Source: Arsenicibacter rosenii (lineage in GTDB: Bacteria; Bacteroidota; Bacteroidia; Cytophagales; Spirosomataceae). Taken from it: a stretch of 64,000 nt of DNA. The notes beneath the pieces are model-generated. The model was not told where the DNA came from. It made no database searches and saw only the letters and a program-made list of their open reading frames with translations. Where the stretch lies: the NCBI RefSeq assembly GCF_001870735.1, contig NZ_MORL01000005.1:145736-209735 (forward strand), in the 5' to 3' direction. The translations under genes were made by a program, and so were the position numbers. Each line of letters starts with the position of its first letter. Positions within the stretch are counted from its first letter, which is position 1. Shown piece by piece: positions 59,124-64,000 of this stretch.

Positions 59124-61580
59124 CTATCGTTGTTGTAGCACTAACTTATAGGCCAGGCGAGGATGCTTCCCGGTAACTTGCTGAAAATAAAGCAACTCGT
59201 TCAGTTTACCATCTGCCCATGTCTGGATCATGTTCTGGTACAGCGGACTGCCCGGATTCCCTGACTGCCCGCCCGGATACACGCCGTATGCTTTCGGCGA
59301 TGGGCCAAGCGCCACCACCATCCGCCACGAAGGTCCGTGTTTTTCGGAGGTCGCATTGACCACGGTAGCCCCTCCCCCGTTCTGAACCCCAATAGCACTG
59401 AAGGCATCCATGCCTGGCAGCAGGTGCCTGACAGACGTATTTTTATGCTTGCTCCACGCCCAGCCAGTACCCAATTCGCCGTGTTTTCTCTGCAACGAGT
59501 CACAGGCGGCCTGAAAGGACTGCGTTACGATATCAGCTATTGTTTCGCGCTGCGGCGTTTTCGTGTTGTCGAACCAGCGGGATTGCGGATCACGCTGCAT
59601 GAGTGTCAGCGTGCGGTCAAAACCAGGATAACGCATAGGCAGCGTATCACCGGCATCAAATTCATCTTTCCAGACGGCCTCCATCAACTGCTCATACCAT
59701 ACGGTGAAAATACTGGCCCCGACGGCATCGGCATCGTTGTAGCGGTTCCAGGCGTTCATCACTCCCAGTGCCTTCGTTTGCAGACCACTCAGCCGTTTTA
59801 CGTCGACGAGCGGCATCCATACCGGCAAGGCATCGACCGCCCGCAGGTTCAGGTTATCATTTTGCAGACCACGCAGACTATCGGCCGTTGCGCCCTTCAT
59901 GGCTGCCAGCCGCTGGTTGATACGCCGGCCGCGTTCTGCCGGCGCAAACTGCCAGTTCAGGTAATAGGGATAGGTCGGATCGGTCGAAAACTGATTAGCA
60001 GAACTGACGAACCCACGGGGCGGATTTTTAACCCGTGGGTTCTGCTCGGCCGGAATCCAGCCCTGCCAGTCATAGGCCGGACTTGTTCCGTCGAGCAAAA
60101 ACTTGCCCTGATCTTTCCACTTCAACGGGAAACGGCCGTTGGGCGAAATGGCGATATTCCTGCTGTTGTCGGCAAAAACAAAATTCTGGGCAGGTGCCGC
60201 ATAATGGGCCAACGCCTTTACATAATCATCGTAGTTGGTTGCACGGTTAAGCTGGTAGAAACACAGTAAGTCATTAGCGGCTTCATGGGCAATCCAGCGG
60301 GCCGCGTGCCCCACCGGAATATTCGGCCGGAACGGCTTTTGCGCACCCATATATACGACGGGGCCATGATGCGTGTAGTATACCGTGTCGACCACATCGG
60401 GCTTCCCTTTTACTTTGATACGTTCGATGCGGCGGGTAGTCTGTTTCCACTGCCTGTCGTGCAGATAGGCCGAATGCTGATCGTCTTTAAACTGAATGGT
60501 ATAAAAATCCAGCACATCGGCTCCTACATTCGTTACCCCCCAGGCAACGTTCTTGTTGAAGCCGATGATTACCCCCGGCGCACCTGGCAGCGACGCTCCA
60601 TATACGTTCAGCGTCGGCGTAACAATCTGAATCTGATACCATATCGACGGCAGGCTCAGGGTCAGATGCGGATCATTGGCCAGAATCGGGTAACCGGTCG
60701 CTGATTTTTCAGCACCAACCGCCCAGTTATTGCTGCCAACGGATGGATCGTGGCGAATCAATCCGGCGTTGAATGCCGGAGCGGCCATGCCTAACAGGCG
60801 CTGTTGCATCACAGAGTCTTTGGGCGTAGCCGGAACCGGCAACGGGGTAAAGTCCCATTTGGTACCCGACGGAATAATCGGATCTTCGCGGGTCGGGTAA
60901 TCGGGGAATAAATCGGCAACCACACCGGCGCCGTATTTTTTCAGCAGGTTGGTCATCCTGAGGTCATCGGCTCCCATCGCCAGCGTACTCGTCATCTGTT
61001 TCAGGAGATAAGCACATTTGATCGGTGTCCATGGCTCAGGTGCATAGCCCAGCAGTTTATACTCGATCGGGTACTTTCCGGGGCTCAGCTGCTCAATCCA
61101 AGCGTTAATGCCTGCGGTGTATGCCTCTACAATCTCTTTGGTTTTCGGATCGGCCAGCATCGCTTTTACGGCTTTTTCGGCACCGAAACCCATGCCCATC
61201 CGCCGGTTGAAACGGTCGAGTTCGAGCGCCCGTTCGCCGACGATTTCCGAAATACGGCCGGCAGCGGCATGCGTCTGAAACTCCATCTGCCAGAGGCGGT
61301 CCCGCGCTGTCACAAACCCCTGCGCGAAATAGGCATCATAGTCATTTTGGGCAAATACATGCGGTACGCCTATATCGTCAAATAAAACAGTGACCGGCTG
61401 CCGAGTGCCTTTAATGGTAAATTCCAGATCAGTCGTGGCAACTGATTCGGCATTTTGCCAGAAGCCTGTAAACGGGCTTAGGAGAGGACCAAAGGCGGGA
61501 ATAGCCCCCCAGGGGCGGTTAAGTGCCAAAACAATAGTCAGTGCCAGTACACTGCTACCAATGGCTTTCAGATTGTTCAT
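59124..61580 (-). CDS. Penicillin acylase family N-terminal nucleophile hydrolase (second copy)
   Basis: I start at the ATG at 61580 (MNNLKAIGSSVLALTIVLAL), giving 818 residues with an N-terminal hydrophobic segment. Family signatures are FDDIGVPHVFAQNDYDAYFA and TARDRLWQMEFQTHAAAGRI. The predicted autocatalytic Ser283 lies in GSNNWAVG, followed by ANDPHLTLSLPSIWYQIQI and the C-terminal YPGGQSGNPGSPLY. It is exported and should mature to two chains. The overall plan is that of the copy at 8771-11182, but motif details differ (SNNW against SNGW), so the substrates may differ too. Confidence 0.9.
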   Translation of the reverse strand: MNNLKAIGSSVLALTIVLALNRPWGAIPAFGPLLSPFTGFWQNAESVATTDLEFTIKGTRQPVTVLFDDIGVPHVFAQNDYDAYFAQGFVTARDRLWQMEFQTHAAAGRISEIVGERALELDRFNRRMGMGFGAEKAVKAMLADPKTKEIVEAYTAGINAWIEQLSPGKYPIEYKLLGYAPEPWTPIKCAYLLKQMTSTLAMGADDLRMTNLLKKYGAGVVADLFPDYPTREDPIIPSGTKWDFTPLPVPATPKDSVMQQRLLGMAAPAFNAGLIRHDPSVGSNNWAVGAEKSATGYPILANDPHLTLSLPSIWYQIQIVTPTLNVYGASLPGAPGVIIGFNKNVAWGVTNVGADVLDFYTIQFKDDQHSAYLHDRQWKQTTRRIERIKVKGKPDVVDTVYYTHHGPVVYMGAQKPFRPNIPVGHAARWIAHEAANDLLCFYQLNRATNYDDYVKALAHYAAPAQNFVFADNSRNIAISPNGRFPLKWKDQGKFLLDGTSPAYDWQGWIPAEQNPRVKNPPRGFVSSANQFSTDPTYPYYLNWQFAPAERGRRINQRLAAMKGATADSLRGLQNDNLNLRAVDALPVWMPLVDVKRLSGLQTKALGVMNAWNRYNDADAVGASIFTVWYEQLMEAVWKDEFDAGDTLPMRYPGFDRTLTLMQRDPQSRWFDNTKTPQRETIADIVTQSFQAACDSLQRKHGELGTGWAWSKHKNTSVRHLLPGMDAFSAIGVQNGGGATVVNATSEKHGPSWRMVVALGPSPKAYGVYPGGQSGNPGSPLYQNMIQTWADGKLNELLYFQQVTGKHPRLAYKLVLQQR

Positions 61581-61656
61581 AAAGCTAAGGGAATCGGGCC
61601 GCAAGTAAAATATTCTTTATTTAATAAAAAATAGTCTTTATCACCCCGAATGCAAC

Positions 61657-61693
61657 TTTCTGTGAATTAACTTGCTTCAGCAATTCACAGAAA
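61657..61693. other. Perfect 12-bp inverted repeat in the divergent region
   Basis: TTTCTGTGAATT (61657-61668) and AATTCACAGAAA (61682-61693) are exact reverse complements with a 13-base loop. They lie between the divergent acylase and phosphodiesterase genes, where a regulator dyad or leader hairpin would be placed. No regulator gene is adjacent. Confidence 0.4.
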
Positions 61694-61766
61694 CTTCATA
61701 AGCGTCTGCAACAGGGGTCCGGCAATTTGTGTTATGCAAGGAGTTTCATGCTGTTAACATCTGCCT

Positions 61767-62663
61767 ATGCGCTGTATTTTCTTTCTTTCACTGTTCATAC
61801 CGGTACTGCATGTTATGGGGCAAACAACCACAAAGGTACTTGACATACAGGGGCATCGGGGCTGTCGGGGGCTAATGCCCGAGAATACGATTCCTGCCTT
61901 CCGGAAAGCATTAGATCTGGGCGTCACCACGCTTGAGTTAGATGTCGTGATCAGCAATGACCAGCAGGTCGTTGTCTCACACGAACCCTATTTCAACGCC
62001 GACATTACAACGGCTCCTGACGGTACGCCCGTTTCGCGCCAAAACCAGAAGGAGCTCAACATATACCGGATGGATTATAACGATGTCAAACGGTATGATG
62101 TCGGGCTTCGGGGAAATGTTAACTATCCGGAACAGCAAAAGCAGGCTGCTTATAAGCCATTGCTAAAGGAAGTATTCGACTCGATGGAAGCATACCGGAA
62201 AACCAATAATCTTCCGGAATTCGGTTATAATATTGAAATTAAAAGTGAGCCGGATCAGTATGGCATATCCCAGCCGGCACCTGCGGCTTTTTCTGACCTG
62301 GTGCTGGCCATAATTAAAGAACACATATCGCCGGACCGGATTACCATACAAAGTTTTGATTTCGCGGTTTTAAAACACTGGAAACAACAGATTGACGCCG
62401 GTAAGTATCCGAAAATCAAACTTGCTGCCCTGGTAGCAGATTTGAAAAGTGTGGATACCCATTTAAAAGATTTAGGATTTATACCCGATATTTATAGTCC
62501 ATATTTCCGACTTTTGGGTCAGGAAAAGGTGAATCGTATTCATCAGAAAGGGATGAAAGTGATTCCCTGGACGGTAAATAACGCCGGCGAGATGCAAAAG
62601 CTGAAAGGTTGGGGCGTCGACGGTATCATTACGGATTATCCGGATCGTGCAAAAGGATTGTAG
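61767..62663 (+). CDS. Exported glycerophosphodiester phosphodiesterase
   Basis: The 298-residue enzyme has a signal peptide (about 1-19, ending HVMGQ) and a GDPD TIM barrel. It would hydrolyse glycerophosphodiesters to glycerol-3-phosphate and an alcohol. Active-site positions visible are H30 and R31 in GHRGCRG, E39 in PENT, E57 and D59 in LELDV, and H72 in VSHEP. A conserved late segment is PWTVNNAGEMQKLKGWGVDG with IITDYPD. Length fits the single-domain type. The GH3-family gene begins 3 bases after its stop, so the two are probably co-transcribed. Confidence 0.93.
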   Translation: MRCIFFLSLFIPVLHVMGQTTTKVLDIQGHRGCRGLMPENTIPAFRKALDLGVTTLELDVVISNDQQVVVSHEPYFNADITTAPDGTPVSRQNQKELNIYRMDYNDVKRYDVGLRGNVNYPEQQKQAAYKPLLKEVFDSMEAYRKTNNLPEFGYNIEIKSEPDQYGISQPAPAAFSDLVLAIIKEHISPDRITIQSFDFAVLKHWKQQIDAGKYPKIKLAALVADLKSVDTHLKDLGFIPDIYSPYFRLLGQEKVNRIHQKGMKVIPWTVNNAGEMQKLKGWGVDGIITDYPDRAKGL

Positions 62664-62666
62664 CTT

Positions 62667-64000
62667 ATGACACTGCTGAACACTACGCTTAAATGGCTTC
62701 TTGAACGTCGGTTGCCCCGCATCGAGTCGATGATGAAGCACCCTGGTGAGGTGCAGCAGCAGGTTTTTAACCAGCTCATCCGCCGTGGCCGGCGCACGCA
62801 CTGGGGAAAGCTGCACCACTATGGCAGCATCCGCTCCGTTAAGGATTTTCAGACACAGGTGCCGGTATCCTCTTACGAAGACCTGTACCCGTATATTGAA
62901 CGAACCATGAAAGGCGAGAACAACCTCCTCTGGCCCTCTCCTATTCACTGGTTCTCTAAATCGTCGGGGACGACCAATGCCCGCAGTAAGTTTATTCCCG
63001 TTTCGCAGGAATCGCTGGACGATTGTCATTTCAAAGGGGGCAAAGACATGATGGCACTTTATGTCGCCAACCGCCCCGACAGCAAAACGTTTGAAGGCAA
63101 AGGACTCTCTATTGGGGGAAGTCTGCACGAAAATCCGTTCAGCAAAAGCGGTGCGGCAGGTGACGTCTCGGCCGTAGTGATGAAAAACCTCCCCTCGTGG
63201 GCGCAATACATCCGCACACCAACAATCGATGTCGCGCTCATGAGCGAGTGGGAGTCGAAAATTGAACGGATGGCCGAAGTAACGGCTCGCGAAAACGTGA
63301 CGAGTATTCTGGGCGTACCAACCTGGACCCTCGTGCTGCTCGATAAGATCCTGGCCAATACCGGCAAATCCAATATTCTGGACGTATGGCCTAATTTTGA
63401 GGTCTTTATTCATGGGGCAGTCAATTTCCAGCCGTATCGCGAACTGTTTACGCAACACGTCTTCCCGTCAGGAGATATTAAATACCTTGAGGTTTATAAC
63501 GCCTCCGAAGGCTTTTTCGCGATTCAGGATGATGTCCGGCGGATCGGTGAGATGCTGGTCATGCTCGACTACGGCATTTTCTACGAGTTTGTTCCGATGG
63601 AAGAAGCCGACAGCCCGTTCCCGAAAGCGCTGACGATTGAAGAAGTCGAACTCCATAAAAACTATGCGCTGGTTATTTCGACCAACGGCGGGTTATGGCG
63701 TTACCGGGTTGGCGATACGGTCCGGTTTACCTCTCTGTATCCGCACCGGCTCAAAGTCAGCGGCCGTACCAAGCACTTTATCAATGCATTCGGGGAGGAA
63801 GTCATTGTCGAAAATGCCGAGGCGGCGATAACCAAAGCCTGTGAGGCGACCGGGGCAGTCATCGCCGACTACACGGCGGGGCCTGTTTATATGGGTGGTA
63901 ACCAAAACGGCCGGCACGAATGGATTATTGAGTTTTCGCAGCCACCCGCCGACCAGTCGTATTTCAACCATATTCTTGACGAGACCCTACGCCTCGTCAA
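62667..64000 (+). CDS. GH3 auxin-responsive promoter family protein (3' truncated)
   Basis: The gene starts with ATG at 62667 and remains open to the edge, 444 codons. It belongs to the GH3 family of adenylate-forming acyl-acid amido synthetases. The ATP-binding motif SKSSGTTNARSKFIPV is at about residues 97-112, and the YNASEGFFAIQ region and the YRVGDTVRFTS segment, typical of motifs II and III, are further along. Plant members conjugate amino acids to auxin or jasmonate, but bacterial members have unknown substrates. The missing C-terminus is about 60 residues. The GDPD gene lies 3 bases upstream. Confidence 0.9.
   Translation, partial: MTLLNTTLKWLLERRLPRIESMMKHPGEVQQQVFNQLIRRGRRTHWGKLHHYGSIRSVKDFQTQVPVSSYEDLYPYIERTMKGENNLLWPSPIHWFSKSSGTTNARSKFIPVSQESLDDCHFKGGKDMMALYVANRPDSKTFEGKGLSIGGSLHENPFSKSGAAGDVSAVVMKNLPSWAQYIRTPTIDVALMSEWESKIERMAEVTARENVTSILGVPTWTLVLLDKILANTGKSNILDVWPNFEVFIHGAVNFQPYRELFTQHVFPSGDIKYLEVYNASEGFFAIQDDVRRIGEMLVMLDYGIFYEFVPMEEADSPFPKALTIEEVELHKNYALVISTNGGLWRYRVGDTVRFTSLYPHRLKVSGRTKHFINAFGEEVIVENAEAAITKACEATGAVIADYTAGPVYMGGNQNGRHEWIIEFSQPPADQSYFNHILDETLRLV

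Noticed and set aside
59337-60269. 310-residue open frame antisense to the second penicillin acylase
   Set aside because: The acylase frame on the other strand has clear motifs. Long antisense frames are expected at this GC content.
62472-63458. 328-residue minus-strand frame across the GDPD and GH3 genes
   Set aside because: It is antisense to two genes with clear catalytic motifs and has no recognisable domain.

Overview
The window is mostly core bacterial chromosome from a member of Bacteroidota, most likely order Cytophagales and close to Spirosoma. The evidence is the gene set and regulatory signals: an alternative complex III (actABCDEF) fused to an aa3-type cytochrome oxidase cluster, a TamL lipoprotein next to TamB, a long RpoC, DUF3467 and DUF983 proteins, and repeated promoters of the Bacteroidota type (TTTG or TTG about 19-21 bases upstream of TAnnTTTG). 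Base composition is about 50% GC. I see no prophage, insertion sequence, CRISPR array or clear foreign island.

Layout. 1-8,700: tail of an unknown gene, a BlaI-type repressor with an M56 membrane protease behind two operator-like dyads, a ferredoxin-domain reductase, a BadF/GlcNAc-kinase-like ATPase, a tiny cytochrome b5, a lipoprotein, thiL and an M20 peptidase. 8,771-12,295: a penicillin acylase, then rpsL-rpsG. 12,562-20,412: tamB-tamL and a DUF3467 gene. 20,519-34,109: the classic information-processing block, all on the minus strand, read as tRNA-Tyr, tRNA-Gly, tRNA-Thr, tuf, tRNA-Trp, secE, nusG, rplK, rplA, rplJ, rplL, rpoB, rpoC. 34,264-36,744: an ECF sigma factor, a single-span membrane protein and a beta-barrel protein in one overlapping operon. 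36,861-53,911: a roughly 17-kb respiratory cluster. 54,248-61,580: tRNA-Cys, rpsA, an HNH endonuclease, smpB with a structured RNA upstream, an OmpH/Skp-like protein, a small membrane protein and a second penicillin acylase. 61,767-64,000: a glycerophosphodiester phosphodiesterase and the start of a GH3-family gene that runs off the window.

How it works together. The respiratory cluster encodes a full quinol-to-oxygen chain: ActA-F oxidises quinol and passes electrons through cytochrome c domains to CtaC/CtaD. The same cluster carries haem O/A synthesis (CtaB, CtaA), copper insertion (SCO) and small membrane accessory proteins. TamB and TamL form an envelope-spanning pair for outer-membrane assembly. 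The transcription/translation block combines ribosomal proteins, EF-Tu, NusG, SecE and RNA polymerase under a few promoters separated by intrinsic terminators.

The most interesting non-coding signals are a promoter-hairpin-U-tract unit upstream of smpB that could be a small RNA or a smpB attenuator, a dispersed inverted-repeat family seen twice, and terminators whose stems contain the stop codons of both convergent genes. No wholly new defence or metabolic system is evident.
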